Counted from the first letter of the stretch, positions 17,611 through 26,555 are shown. The stretch is 64,000 nt of DNA from Streptomyces cyaneogriseus subsp. noncyanogenus (GCF_000931445.1 NZ_CP010849.1:7378001-7442000), one strand, 5' to 3'. The notes: a model not told the origin generated them from the sequence alone. Numbers and translations: made by a program.

Positions 17611-17940
17611 CCGCCCTCCGCCGGCCCCGGCGGCCCCTTCGGCATCGTCGGCATGGCCTGCCCGGTCGACGCCGGACGCACCGGCGTCTTCTTCTGGCGC
17701 TACCGCAAGGTGTCCGGCTGGCAGCGCGACACCTGGCGCTTCCTGTACCGCACCCTCATCGAGGAGCGCCACTGGGAGGTGCTGGAACAGGACCGGGTGA
17801 TGCTGGAGGCCATGCCGGCCGACGCCGACCAGGCGGAGAACCTCTACCAGCACGACCTGGGCGTGGTCCGTCTGCGCCGCCTGTACCGGCAGCAGGCCGA
17901 GGCCCAGGCGGCCGGCGCCGGGGACCGGCCGGTGCGGTGA
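17608..17940 (+). pseudogene. C-terminal fragment of a Rieske-type aromatic-ring oxygenase alpha subunit
   Basis: About 110 codons (PYPPSAGPGGPFGIVGMACP, then RTGVFFWRYRKVSGWQRDTWRF and LEQDRVMLEAMPADADQAENLYQHDLGVVRLRRLYR) match the end of the catalytic domain of Rieske non-haem iron oxygenases. The Rieske Cys/His cluster and the iron-binding 2-His-1-carboxylate region are absent. The fragment starts where the MFS fragment starts on the other strand, so both 5' ends and their shared promoter region were deleted. The intact gene would have been divergent from the MFS gene. Confidence 0.68.
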
Positions 17941-17948
17941 GCCGGGCC

Positions 17949-17972
17949 GCCGGCCGGGCGCGCCCGGCCGGC
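17949..17972. terminator. 24-bp palindrome between the Rieske fragment and the MarR gene
   Basis: A perfect self-complementary GC-rich palindrome centred at 17960/17961 (CGGCCGGGCG then CGCCCGGCCG) lies between two convergent genes. It is suited to act as a bidirectional terminator. Confidence 0.5.
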
Positions 17973-17982
17973 CGCCGCGCCC

Positions 17983-18525
17983 TCACCGTCCCCCGTCCTC
18001 CGCCTCCTCGGCGCAGGCGAGGATGGACCGCTCCAGCTTGGACAGGAGCCGGGCCAGCTGGCGCCGCTCCGCGGGGGAGAGCTCCGCGAGCATCCGGCGC
18101 TCGTTCTCCAGGTGCTCGGCGAACACCTCGTCCACCTTGGCGAGCCCGGCGTCGGTGAGCCGTGAGTAGACGACCCGCCGGTCCTCGGTGTCCCGCTCGC
18201 GCACGATCAGGCCGTCCTTCTCCAGCCGGTCGATCCGCAGGGTCACCCCCGCCGAGGAGATCAGGCCGGAGTCGGCGAGCTGCCCGGCCGTGAGCCGGTA
18301 GGGCGCGCCGGCCCGGCGCAGGGCGGTGAGCACGTCGAAGCCGGCCACGGCGAGACCGTGCCGCTCGATGGCGTCGGTCAGCCCGGCCTGGTAGCGCAGG
18401 AAGGTGCGGTGCAGCCGGGCCAGGACCTCCAGCGGAGAGGTGTCCAACTCGGGGCGCTCGCGCGCCCAGTCCTCGATGATCCCCGCGACGGCATCCCGCC
18501 GGACCGCCGCCTTCTTCCCGGCCAT
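17983..18525 (-). CDS. MarR-family transcriptional regulator
   Basis: 180 aa from ATG 18525 with GGGAGGGA as ribosome site. The MarR winged helix is clear: GFDVLTALRRAGAPYRLTAGQL, then ISSAGVTLRIDRLEKDGLIVRERDTEDRRVVYSRLTDAG with the wing DxRxxxxxLT. Long terminal helices form the dimer interface. MarR proteins next to Rieske oxygenase and acid-transporter genes often respond to phenolic acids, so this was probably the local repressor of the two genes now truncated beside it. A palindrome 105 nt upstream is a likely autoregulatory operator. Confidence 0.88.
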   Translation of the reverse strand: MAGKKAAVRRDAVAGIIEDWARERPELDTSPLEVLARLHRTFLRYQAGLTDAIERHGLAVAGFDVLTALRRAGAPYRLTAGQLADSGLISSAGVTLRIDRLEKDGLIVRERDTEDRRVVYSRLTDAGLAKVDEVFAEHLENERRMLAELSPAERRQLARLLSKLERSILACAEEAEDGGR

Positions 18526-18629
18526 GTGCCGTCCCTCCCGGTGTTCACGAGCTCCTGCGGGCCGGTGCGCGGTCCCGCCGCGCACCGCGCCCGTGGGCGT
18601 GCGGCCCTGCGCAGGGCGCACGGAAAGAA

Positions 18630-18645
18630 ATCTTAGCCCTGAGAT
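18630..18645. promoter_or_regulatory. Palindromic MarR operator candidate
   Basis: ATCTTAGCCCTGAGAT is a near-perfect 16-bp palindrome (ATCTyAG/CTrAGAT) in the promoter region of the marR gene, of the size and symmetry bound by MarR dimers. Confidence 0.5.
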
Positions 18646-18697
18646 ACATACGGCCCCGCCCCGTCACCCGGGACTTCCGGGAGCCGCAGGGGGACGG

Positions 18698-19063
18698 TCA
18701 CTGGTATGCCACCAGGGTGTCCGACACACAGACGTGCAAGTGCTGGACGACCTCCGGGGAGCCACTGGGCGGCGTGTACGGCCAGGCGGTGGCGGCCGGG
18801 TGAGGGGGCGGCTTCGGCGTGGCCGTGGCCGTCGCCCTCCCGGATCCGTCCGGGGCGTCGCGCGCAGGACAGCCGTCGCCGGGCACGGGGCAGTCGGCGG
18901 GCAGCTTCTCCGGCTCCCGGCAGTCCGGCGGCGGGGGTTCGGTTCCGTACGGGCTGGGCGGTGTGGGCGCGGGGACGGTGCGGGTGATGTACTCGGTGGC
19001 CGCGTAACCGGTGGCGCTCGCGATCAGGACACCGACGGTGAAGACACGAAGTATCCGGCTCAC
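18698..19063 (-). CDS. Small secreted or membrane-anchored protein of unknown function
   Basis: 121 aa from GTG 19063 with GGGAAG upstream. An N-terminal hydrophobic segment (VFTVGVLIASATGYAATEYI) is followed by a proline-rich, disordered extracellular stretch (VPAPTPPSPYGTEPPPPD). The last 30 residues (AWPYTPPSGSPEVVQHLHVCVSDTLVAYQ) look conserved. Cysteines at the start, middle and end of the tail may form disulfides. No domain recognised. It is divergent from the GtrA gene. Confidence 0.55.
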   Translation of the reverse strand: MSRILRVFTVGVLIASATGYAATEYITRTVPAPTPPSPYGTEPPPPDCREPEKLPADCPVPGDGCPARDAPDGSGRATATATPKPPPHPAATAWPYTPPSGSPEVVQHLHVCVSDTLVAYQ

Positions 19064-19152
19064 TTCGGCTTCCCGCCCCCTTCCGTTGATCGGCTCCGCG
19101 TCACCGTACCCGCTCCGTCCCCCGTCCCCGCCGTCCGCCGAAGGAACCACCG

Positions 19153-19698
19153 ATGTCCTCCGCCCCCGACAGCACCCCCCGCCCGGCCGGCTCGCGCGAA
19201 GGCGCCCCCGTCCGGCCCCCGGTGGACGGCGGTTCGCCCGGGGCCGCGGCGGCCGGCGGCCCGGGCCCGGCGCCCGGGCCGTCCGCCCGGCGCTCGGTGC
19301 TGACGTGGGAGGCCGGCTGCTTCGTCGCCATCGGGATCGTCTCCACCGCCGGGCAGGCGCTGCTGTACTGGCTGCTGCGCGGCTGGTGGCCGCCGGCCGC
19401 GGCCAATCTGGTGTCGCTGCTGGTGCTGACGGTGCTGAACACCGAGGCCAACCGCCGGCTGACGTTCCGCCACACCGCCGCGCCCCCGGTCCGCGCCCAC
19501 CTCGGCGCCGGCGCGCTCTTCCTGCTCGGCTACCTGCTCACCTCCGGCGCGGTGCTGGGATTCCGGCGCGCCGTGCCCGGCGCCTCACCGGCCGCCGAGA
19601 CCGCGGTCCTGGCCGCCGCGTCCGTCGCGGTCACCGTCGTGCGCTTCCTGGTGCTGCGGCTGGCCGTCTTCCGCCGCCCCGGCCGCCGCCGGGCCTGA
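19153..19698 (+). CDS. GtrA-family membrane protein
   Basis: 181 aa. After a disordered Pro/Ala/Gly N-terminus of about 48 residues come four predicted transmembrane helices with the GtrA pattern: EAGCFVAIGIVSTAGQALLYWLL, ANLVSLLVLTVLNTEANRRLTF, the third helix and RFLVLRLAVF. GtrA-like proteins help translocate lipid-linked sugars for cell-wall or glycan decoration. The NTEANRRLTF segment is the family hallmark. No glycosyltransferase gene is adjacent. Confidence 0.85.
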   Translation: MSSAPDSTPRPAGSREGAPVRPPVDGGSPGAAAAGGPGPAPGPSARRSVLTWEAGCFVAIGIVSTAGQALLYWLLRGWWPPAAANLVSLLVLTVLNTEANRRLTFRHTAAPPVRAHLGAGALFLLGYLLTSGAVLGFRRAVPGASPAAETAVLAAASVAVTVVRFLVLRLAVFRRPGRRRA

Positions 19699-19928
19699 CG
19701 GGGTCCCGCCCGGGCCCAGGACGGGCGAGCGGCCGCCCCGCGGCCGGCCGGGGGCGGCAAGGGGACACCGGGCAGCGGCGGGGCGACACCAGGAGGCCGG
19801 ACGAGTGGCCGGACGAGACGACCGGTCAGCGGCCGACGGGCAGGGTCGCGGTCGGCGGTGCCGGACGGTGGACGGAGCAGGTGCCCGCCGGGACCGGCCG
19901 GTGACGCACGGGAAGCCGCTGTGTGGCG

Positions 19929-20852
19929 TCAGCCCTGGGGCGGCACGGCGACGAACGCCTCGCTCGGCCGGCTGGTCGGGATGTAGCGGATGACACCGGG
20001 CTTGACCGGCACCAGGGCCTTGTGGATGGCCTTGGCGACGTTCTGGATGGTGGTCACGCCGTAGTTCATGGTGCTGTTGTCCTGCGTCAGCACGGTGATC
20101 ATGTAGTCGCGGCCGGCGCCCTTGAAGGTGCCCAGGCTGTGCACGCGCCAGCCGTGCGTGGAGCGCTGGAGCCAGCCGTTCTTGACGTGCACGGAGACGG
20201 AGGACGGGGCGCCGGCCGGGGTGCCCCAGCGCTGCGAGGAGACGACCTGGCCCATCAGCTTCTGGATGTAGGCGCGGGAGTTGTCGCTCAGCACGCTGTT
20301 CTTGGCGGTGATGAGCGACAGCAGCCTCTGCTCGTCCTTGACGTTCTCCTGGGTCAGACCCCAGTAGCCGCCGGTGCCCGGCACGGTCCTGGTCATGCCG
20401 GCGGCCTGCAGGAAGCCCTTGATCTTCGTCATGCCGAGCTGCGCCCAGAGCTTGCTGGTCGCGCTGTTGTCGGACTTGGTGATCATGGCTGTGGCGAGCG
20501 ACTGCTCGGTGCCCGTCAGGTACCGGTTGTGCTTCTTGGCGTCCCACAGCAGCGTGGCGAGCACGGTGACCTTGACGGTGCTGGCCGAGTCGAAGGCGCT
20601 GGTGGCCCGCAGGGTGCAGGTGGTCTTGGTACCGCGGTCGTACAGGCCGACGGCGACGGTGCCCTTGCGGCCCGCGAGAGCGGCTGTGATGTCCTTCTTC
20701 AGCTTGGCGGCGAGGCCGGCATGGGACGACGTGCAGGTCACGGCCGGGGTGGCGGCGGCGGCCGGGGCGGCGGCGGTGACGGCGGGTATGAACAGCGCGG
20801 CGCTGACGACGGCCGCCAGCGCGCCGGCCCGGCCCGTGGTCCGGTGAGTCAT
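19929..20852 (-). CDS. Secreted serine hydrolase of the class A beta-lactamase fold
   Basis: 307 aa with a signal peptide cut near AAAA-TPAVTC. Active-site motifs of the penicillin-recognising family are S91-T-V-K94 (SxxK), S127-D-N129 (SxN) and K224-N-G226 in place of KTG. The helical region has no ExxLN-type Glu166 motif, so efficient beta-lactam hydrolysis is unlikely. Such proteins are often called serine hydrolases or beta-lactamase-like and may act on cell-wall peptides. The ribosome site is GAGGGGGA. The region 19699-19928 downstream shows no gene. Confidence 0.82.
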   Translation of the reverse strand: MTHRTTGRAGALAAVVSAALFIPAVTAAAPAAAATPAVTCTSSHAGLAAKLKKDITAALAGRKGTVAVGLYDRGTKTTCTLRATSAFDSASTVKVTVLATLLWDAKKHNRYLTGTEQSLATAMITKSDNSATSKLWAQLGMTKIKGFLQAAGMTRTVPGTGGYWGLTQENVKDEQRLLSLITAKNSVLSDNSRAYIQKLMGQVVSSQRWGTPAGAPSSVSVHVKNGWLQRSTHGWRVHSLGTFKGAGRDYMITVLTQDNSTMNYGVTTIQNVAKAIHKALVPVKPGVIRYIPTSRPSEAFVAVPPQG

Positions 20853-21156
20853 GAAAAGGTCCCCCTCGAAGGTCCGTACAGGCGTCCCCCTGAACGCCGT
20901 TGAGCGCACCCGTGCGCTGCCTGACGAGACTCGCCGAGAGGGTCGAAAGTTGTACTCGCGTTCGGAAAATGGCGGGCCGAGCTCGTCGGGAGGGGCCCCG
21001 CCGGGGCGAGCCGGAGCGGTACGTCCACGCGAGGGCCTCCCCGTACCGGGATGAGGGCCACACACCGGCCGGCCGCGTCACCGACGTGCCCGGACGGCAC
21101 GTCCAGGCCCTGGTGACCTGGCGCGTCGTACTCCAGTACGCTGTTGCGCGCCGCTA

Positions 21157-21173
21157 TTGCGAGCGATGCGCAA
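21157..21173. promoter_or_regulatory. Nur-box-like operator of the family-5 ABC operon
   Basis: The 354-nt gap 20853-21206 contains TTGCGA (21157-21162), 5 nt, GCGCAA (21168-21173). This fits the streptomycete nickel regulator site TTGCaa-N5-ttGCAA in its invariant TTGC and GCAA and its spacing. It ends 33 nt before the nikA start codon, where a Fur-family repressor would block the promoter. Nothing else was seen in this gap. Confidence 0.6.
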
Positions 21174-21206
21174 CAACCGTTTCAGAGCAACAAGGGTGTG
21201 AGGCAC

Positions 21207-22796
21207 ATGACGACCCGTCGGATACGAAGAGCCGCCGTCGCGGCGGCGCTGGCCGCCGGAGTCGCCGCCTGTTCGGCGCCCGGCAGCGGAGCGGACGGGG
21301 GCGGCGGGTCCGCCGCGTCCGTCGTCATCGGAGTGTCCACCGAGCCCGACACCCTCAGCCCGCTGCTGGGCTACGGCAAGGACGGGAACTCCAAGATCTT
21401 CGACGGGCTGCTCGCCCGCGACGCCGACCTGAAGCTGAAGCCCGCCCTGGCGGCGGCGCTGCCCGAGGTGAGCGACGGCGGCCGCACGTACACCTACACC
21501 CTGCGCGAGGGCGTGAAGTTCAGCGACGGCGAACCGCTGACGGCGAGGGACGTCGTCTTCACCTACCGGACCGTCCTCGACGACAGGACCAACAACACCG
21601 CCAAGAGCGAACTGGACGCCGTCCAGGAGGTCCGGGCCGCCGGCGACGACAAGGTCGTCTTCAGACTCAAGTACCCCTACGCGGCCTTCGCCGCCCGTAC
21701 GGTGCTGCCCATCGTCCCCGAGCACGTCGCGGGCGAGCAGGACCCCAACACCGGCTCCTTCAACACCGAGCCGGTCGGCACCGGCCCCTACGTGCTGACC
21801 AACTGGAGCAAGGGCGAGAAGCTCACCTTCAAGGCCAACCCCCACTACTGGGGCGGCGCGCCGAAGGTGAAGACGCTCACCATGGCGATCATCCCGGACG
21901 ACGACGTCCGCGCCACCCGGCTGCGCTCCGGCGACCTCGACGGCGCCGTCCTCCCGCCGAACCTGGCGGCCACCTTCGAGGACGACGAGAACCGGCGCAC
22001 CTACGAGGCGAAGACCTACGACTTCCGCGCCGTCACCCTCCCCACCGCGAACGAGGTCACCGGCGACCCCGCCATCCGGCGCGCCCTCGACGCCGCCGTG
22101 GACCGCCAGGCCATGGTCGACAAGATCCTCGACGGTGCGGGCAGCCCGGCGTACGGTCCGCTGCCCGGCGACGACCCGTGGTTCACGAAGGACATCGTCC
22201 GCCCCCACGACCTCGCCGAGGCCGAGCGCATCCTGGACGAGGCGGGCTGGAAGCCCGGTAAGGACGGCGTCCGCGTCAAGGACGGCCGGCGGGCCGCCTT
22301 CACCCTGCTCTACCCCTCCGGTGACAAGGTCCGCCAGGACCACGCCCTCGCCTACGCCTCCGACGCCAAGAAGGCCGGCATCGAGGTGAAGGCCGAGAGC
22401 GCCACCTGGGAGGTCATCGAGCCCCGGATGAAGGACGACGCGGTCCTCGCCGGCTTCGGCAGCGTCGGCGACCCCGACTTCGGCCTGTACACCCTGCTGC
22501 ACTCCTCCCTCGCCGGCGACGGGTTCAACAACATGGCCCGCTACGACAACCCGGCGGTGGACGAGGCGCTCGACGCGGGCCGCCGCGGCCAGGACCCGGC
22601 CGCGCGCGAGGCGGCCTACGACAGGCTCCAGCGCGAGCTCGTCAAGGACCCCGGCTACACCTTCCTCACCCACATCGACCACCTGTACGTGCTCGCCGAC
22701 CGCTGGAAGGGGCTGACCACCCAGCGCGAGCCGCACGAGCACGGCTTCGCCAGCGGCCCGTGGTGGAACGTCGAGGACTGGCAGCCGGTGTCATGA
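21207..22796 (+). CDS. nikA: Family 5 ABC substrate-binding lipoprotein, probable nickel binder (NikA-like)
   Basis: 529 aa; start ATG 21207 behind AAGGGTGTGAGG. Lipoprotein signal with Cys22 (VAACS). Family-5 (SBP_bac_5) hallmarks are STEPDTLSPLLGYGKDG, FSDGEPLTARDVVFTYR, PVGTGPYVLTNWSKGEKL and NPHYWGGAPKVKTLTM. The family binds peptides, nickel or metallophores. Nickel is favoured here because of the Nur-box-like site upstream and the nikABCDE gene order, but a peptide ligand is not excluded. First gene of a five-gene operon with overlapping ends. Confidence 0.78.
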   Translation: MTTRRIRRAAVAAALAAGVAACSAPGSGADGGGGSAASVVIGVSTEPDTLSPLLGYGKDGNSKIFDGLLARDADLKLKPALAAALPEVSDGGRTYTYTLREGVKFSDGEPLTARDVVFTYRTVLDDRTNNTAKSELDAVQEVRAAGDDKVVFRLKYPYAAFAARTVLPIVPEHVAGEQDPNTGSFNTEPVGTGPYVLTNWSKGEKLTFKANPHYWGGAPKVKTLTMAIIPDDDVRATRLRSGDLDGAVLPPNLAATFEDDENRRTYEAKTYDFRAVTLPTANEVTGDPAIRRALDAAVDRQAMVDKILDGAGSPAYGPLPGDDPWFTKDIVRPHDLAEAERILDEAGWKPGKDGVRVKDGRRAAFTLLYPSGDKVRQDHALAYASDAKKAGIEVKAESATWEVIEPRMKDDAVLAGFGSVGDPDFGLYTLLHSSLAGDGFNNMARYDNPAVDEALDAGRRGQDPAAREAAYDRLQRELVKDPGYTFLTHIDHLYVLADRWKGLTTQREPHEHGFASGPWWNVEDWQPVS

Positions 22797-23797
22797 CACG
22801 CACTCCCGGGACCCTTCCCTGGGGAGCGATGGCACGTCTGGCGGGGCGGCGGGCGCTGTTCGCCGCCCCCGTCCTGACCGTCGTCACCTTCGGCGTGTTC
22901 GCGATCGCCGCCGCCTCCCCCTTCGACCCCGTCAAGGCGTACGCCGGCCCGGCCGCCCTCGGCGCCGACCAGGAGACGCTGGACCGGCTGCGGGACAACC
23001 TCGGCGTGGACCGGTCCTTCGTCACCCGCTGGTGGGACTGGCTGACCTCCGCGCTGACCGGCGACTTCGGGCACTCCACCGTGATGCGGCAGCCGGTGGC
23101 GCAGGTGATCGGCGAACGCCTCGGCTGGTCGGCGCTGCTGTGCGCCGTCGCGTTCGGCGTCGCCGTCCTCCTCGGCACCCTGCTCGGAGTCCTGGCGGCC
23201 CGCCGCCCCGGCTCGGTCACGGACCGGGCCGTCACCTCGCTCGCCTACGGACTGGAGGCGGCACCGGTCTTCTGGATCGCGCTGCTCGCCGTATGGCTGT
23301 TCGCCCTCCAGTGGGGCGTGCTCCCGGCCGGCGGCCTGACCGACACCGCCAGCGAACACGTCACGGCCGGGCAGGTCGCGAGCCACCTCGTCCTGCCCGC
23401 CGGCGTGCTCGCCGTCTCCCAGCTCCCCTGGTTCGCCCTCTACGTCCGCCAGGGCGTCGCCGACGCACTGGCCGAGGACCCGGTACGCGGCGCCCGCGCC
23501 CGCGGCCTGAGCGAACGCACCGTCCTGCTCGGCCACGCCCTGCGCTGCGGCCTGCTGCCGGTCCTCACACTGATCGGCTCCCGCGTGCCCGAACTCATCA
23601 CCGGCGCCCTGCTGGTGGAGACCGTCTTCAGCTGGCCGGGCATCGCCGCGGCCACCGTCGAGGCGGCCACCGCGGTCGACTTCCCGCTGCTGGCCGCGCT
23701 GACGACGCTGGCCACCGCCGCCGTACTCGCCGGGAACCTGCTCGCGGACCTGCTGTACGGACTGTTCGACCCGAGGGTGAAGTTCAGTGACATGTGA
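22793..23797 (+). CDS. nikB: ABC transporter permease, NikB-like
   Basis: 334 aa; the ATG overlaps the binding-protein stop (ATGA). Six predicted membrane segments of the BPD_transp_1 type, with the N-terminal TVVTFGVFAIAAASPFDPVKAY and the cytoplasmic EAA loop (GVADALAEDPVRGARARGLSERTVLLGHALRCGLLP) that contacts the ATPases. The periplasmic part GVDRSFVTRWWDWLTSALTG is typical of DppB/NikB. Translationally coupled to its neighbours. Confidence 0.85.
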   Translation: MTRTPGTLPWGAMARLAGRRALFAAPVLTVVTFGVFAIAAASPFDPVKAYAGPAALGADQETLDRLRDNLGVDRSFVTRWWDWLTSALTGDFGHSTVMRQPVAQVIGERLGWSALLCAVAFGVAVLLGTLLGVLAARRPGSVTDRAVTSLAYGLEAAPVFWIALLAVWLFALQWGVLPAGGLTDTASEHVTAGQVASHLVLPAGVLAVSQLPWFALYVRQGVADALAEDPVRGARARGLSERTVLLGHALRCGLLPVLTLIGSRVPELITGALLVETVFSWPGIAAATVEAATAVDFPLLAALTTLATAAVLAGNLLADLLYGLFDPRVKFSDM

Positions 23798-24686
23798 CGC
23801 ACCGGCGCCCCCCGGCGCCCCGGCCGAGACCGTCTGGCGGTCCCGCGGCACCGACCGCCGCTCCACCCGGACCCTGCGCCTGCGCGTCTGCGCGGCGCTG
23901 GCCGCCGTGACCGTCCTCGCCGTGCTGGCCGTCCCCCCGCTGGTCCAGCTCGACCAGCAGGCCGTCGATCTGGCCGCCAAGCTGCGACCGCCGTCCTGGG
24001 AGCACCCCTTCGGCACCGACGACGTCGGCCGGGACCTGCTGCTGCGCTGTGTCTACGGCCTGCGGGTCTCCCTGCTGGTCGGTGTGGCCGCCGCGGTGAC
24101 CGCGACCGTGGTCGGCACCGCGGTCGGGGCCGCCGCCGGGGCCCTCGGCGGCTGGGCCGACCGCGCGATCATGCGGGTCGTCGACACCGTCTCCTCCGTG
24201 CCGCACCTGCTGCTGGGCATCTTCATCGTCGCCATGTTCCGGCCGGGCGTGTGGCCGGTGGTGGTCTCGGTGGCGCTCACGCACTGGCTGTCGACCGCGC
24301 GCATCGTCCGCGCCGAGGTGATGTCCCTGCGGGCCCGCCCGTACATCGACGCGGCCGTCTCCGGCGGCGCCTCCCGCCGGCGCGTCGCGGTACGGCACCT
24401 GCTGCCGGGCGTGCTGCCCCAGGCCGGCCTCGCCGCCGTCCTGATGGTCCCGCACGCCATGTGGCACGAGTCCGCGCTGTCCTTCCTCGGGCTGGGGCTG
24501 CCCGCCCACACCGCGAGTCTGGGCACCCTCGTCCAGACCGCGCGGGGCTCGCTGCTGGCCGGCCAGTGGTGGCCCACCCTCTTCCCGGGCCTGTTCATCA
24601 TCGTCCCCACCCTCGCCATCGCCGGACTCGCCGGGGCCTGGCGGGAGCGGATCAACCCCCGCCGGCGATCGGAGCTGATGCTGTGA
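23787..24686 (+). CDS. nikC: ABC transporter permease, NikC-like
   Basis: 299 aa, GTG start overlapping the previous gene by 11 nt. It has the DppC/NikC domain order: one N-terminal helix, WEHPFGTDDVGRDLLLRCVYGLRVSLLVG, further helices, and the EAA loop (YIDAAVSGGASRRRVAVRHLLPGVLPQ). HESALSFLGLGLP near the C-terminus is the usual signature. It pairs with NikB to form the channel. Confidence 0.87.
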   Translation: MTCDAPAPPGAPAETVWRSRGTDRRSTRTLRLRVCAALAAVTVLAVLAVPPLVQLDQQAVDLAAKLRPPSWEHPFGTDDVGRDLLLRCVYGLRVSLLVGVAAAVTATVVGTAVGAAAGALGGWADRAIMRVVDTVSSVPHLLLGIFIVAMFRPGVWPVVVSVALTHWLSTARIVRAEVMSLRARPYIDAAVSGGASRRRVAVRHLLPGVLPQAGLAAVLMVPHAMWHESALSFLGLGLPAHTASLGTLVQTARGSLLAGQWWPTLFPGLFIIVPTLAIAGLAGAWRERINPRRRSELML

Positions 24687-25720
24687 CCGAGCGAGCCCCC
24701 GTGCTGTCGGTGCGTGGTCTGTCGGTGCGTTTCCTGATGCCGGGCGGGCGGCGCGTCGCCGCCGTCACCGACGCCCACTTCGACGTCGCGCCCGGCGAAT
24801 GCCTGGCCCTGATCGGTGAGAGCGGCTGCGGCAAGTCCGTCCTCGCCTCCGCCCTGCTCGGCCTGCTCCCGGCCAACGCCCGGACCGCCGGACAGGCGCT
24901 CCTGGGCGAGACGGACCTGCTCGCCGCCGACGAGCGGACCCTCGCCCGCACCGTGCGGGGCCGGCTGGTCGGGCTGGTCCCGCAGAGCCCGGCGGCCCAC
25001 CTCACCCCCGTCCGCACCATCCGCTCCCACCTGCGCGAGACGCTCGCGGAGCTGACGGGAGTGCGGGGCCGCGCGGCCCTGCGCGCCGCCGCCGACAAGG
25101 CCGCCGAGCGGGCCGCGTTCCCGGCCGGCCACCTCGACCACCACCCCCACGAACTCTCCGGCGGCCTCGCCCAGCGCGCCGCGACCGCCCTCGCCCTCGT
25201 CGGCGACGCGCCCCTGCTGCTCGCCGACGAGCCGACCACCGGACTCGACCGCGACCTGGTCGACCGCACCGTCGACGAACTGCGGCGTCACATCGACGAG
25301 GCTGACGAGGGTGACGAGGGCGTCACCGGCACCGGCCGGGCCCTGCTGATGATCACCCACGACCTGGCCGCCGCCGAACGCATCGCCGACCGGGTCGCCG
25401 TGATGTACGCGGGCCGCATCGTGGAACTCACCGACGCCGCCGCCTTCTTCGGCGCCCCCGGACCCCGCCACCCCTACAGCCGCGGCCTGCTCCAGGCGCT
25501 CCCCGACCGCGCCTTCACCCCCATCCCCGGACTGCCGCCCGAACTCGGCGACCTCCCCGACGGCTGCGCCTTCGTCGCCCGCTGCGCGCGGGCCACCGGA
25601 GCCTGCGCCGTACCGCCGCCGCTGACCGGCACGGTCGCCTGCCACCACCCGCACCAGGAGCCCGGCACCCGGGCCCCCGCCGCCGACCCGCTCGTCCCGG
25701 AGACCGCCGACCGTGCTTGA
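24683..25720 (+). CDS. nikD: ABC transporter ATP-binding protein, NikD-like
   Basis: 345 aa from GTG 24683, which overlaps the permease stop (GTGA). Walker A GESGCGKS, signature LSGGLAQR, Walker B LLLADEPTTGLD and the switch THDL are all present. The oligopeptide/nickel C-terminal zone (RHPYSRGLLQALPDR, then GCAFVARCARATGACAVPPPLT with a Cys pattern) identifies the DppD/NikD branch. An acidic insert (DEADEGDEGVTG) sits before the switch His. Confidence 0.86.
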   Translation: MTERAPVLSVRGLSVRFLMPGGRRVAAVTDAHFDVAPGECLALIGESGCGKSVLASALLGLLPANARTAGQALLGETDLLAADERTLARTVRGRLVGLVPQSPAAHLTPVRTIRSHLRETLAELTGVRGRAALRAAADKAAERAAFPAGHLDHHPHELSGGLAQRAATALALVGDAPLLLADEPTTGLDRDLVDRTVDELRRHIDEADEGDEGVTGTGRALLMITHDLAAAERIADRVAVMYAGRIVELTDAAAFFGAPGPRHPYSRGLLQALPDRAFTPIPGLPPELGDLPDGCAFVARCARATGACAVPPPLTGTVACHHPHQEPGTRAPAADPLVPETADRA

Positions 25721-26423
25721 ACTGCGTGCCATCACCGCCGGATACGTCAAGAAGGCACCCGTCGTGCGGGACGTCTCCCTGACCATCGCCCCGGGCGAGG
25801 CCGTCGGCCTGCTCGGCCCGAGCGGCTGCGGCAAGTCGACCCTGGCCCGGGTCGCCGCCCTGCTGCACCGCCCCGACTCCGGCACCCTCGTCGTCGACGG
25901 CGAACCGGTGCGCCACTGGCGCCACCGCGCCCCGCGCGAACTGCGCACCGCCTTCGGCGTCGTCTTCCAGCAGCCGAGGCTCTCCGCCGACCCGCGGCTG
26001 CCGCTGCGCGACCTCATCGCCGAACCGCTGCGCGCCACCGGGCGGCGCGAGGGCCTGGCGGAACGGGTCGCCGAACTCGCCTCCGGCGTCGGCCTCACCC
26101 CCGACCTGCTGGACCGGCGGCCGCACGAGGTCAGCGACGGCCAGCTCCAGCGCGCCTGCCTCGCCCGCGCCCTCGTCCTGCGCCCGCGCTGGCTCGTCTG
26201 CGACGAGATGACCGCGATGCTGGACGCCTCGACCACCGCCGCGCTGGTCGCCGTCGTCGAGGAGTACCGCGCCGCCACCGGCGCGGGCCTGCTGGCCGTC
26301 GGCCACGACCGCACCCTGCTGGACCGCTGGTGCGACCGCACGGTCCACTGGGAGACCCTGGCGGCCTCCGCCCGTCCGGCCCAGGCCGGACAGCCGGTGG
26401 CCGAAAGGATCCCCGCCGGGTGA
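25713..26423 (+). CDS. nikE: ABC transporter ATP-binding protein, NikE-like
   Basis: 236 aa, GTG start overlapping NikD by 8 nt. Walker A GPSGCGKS is intact, the signature reads VSDGQLQR (Asp for the first Gly of SGGQ), and Walker B is LVCDEMTAMLD, with Met in place of the usual Pro. GHDRTLL follows as the switch. The protein ends without the long C-terminal oligopeptide-binding extension, as in short NikE proteins. Last gene of the operon. Confidence 0.84.
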   Translation: MLELRAITAGYVKKAPVVRDVSLTIAPGEAVGLLGPSGCGKSTLARVAALLHRPDSGTLVVDGEPVRHWRHRAPRELRTAFGVVFQQPRLSADPRLPLRDLIAEPLRATGRREGLAERVAELASGVGLTPDLLDRRPHEVSDGQLQRACLARALVLRPRWLVCDEMTAMLDASTTAALVAVVEEYRAATGAGLLAVGHDRTLLDRWCDRTVHWETLAASARPAQAGQPVAERIPAG

Positions 26424-26555
26424 CGGTCCGCGCGGGGAACGCGCCGATACGCGTGTTCCTCTGGACAGGCGGCGGCGGTCCTCCACATCCTCGGAGGAAG
26501 ACCGGAGCACGACACACCCGTCACCGCCGATCGCTCCGTCGGAAGGCAGGCGTCC

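Noticed and set aside
19929..20852. True class A beta-lactamase
   Set aside because: SxxK and SxN are present but the deacylating Glu motif is not apparent and KTG is KNG, so resistance function is not supported.
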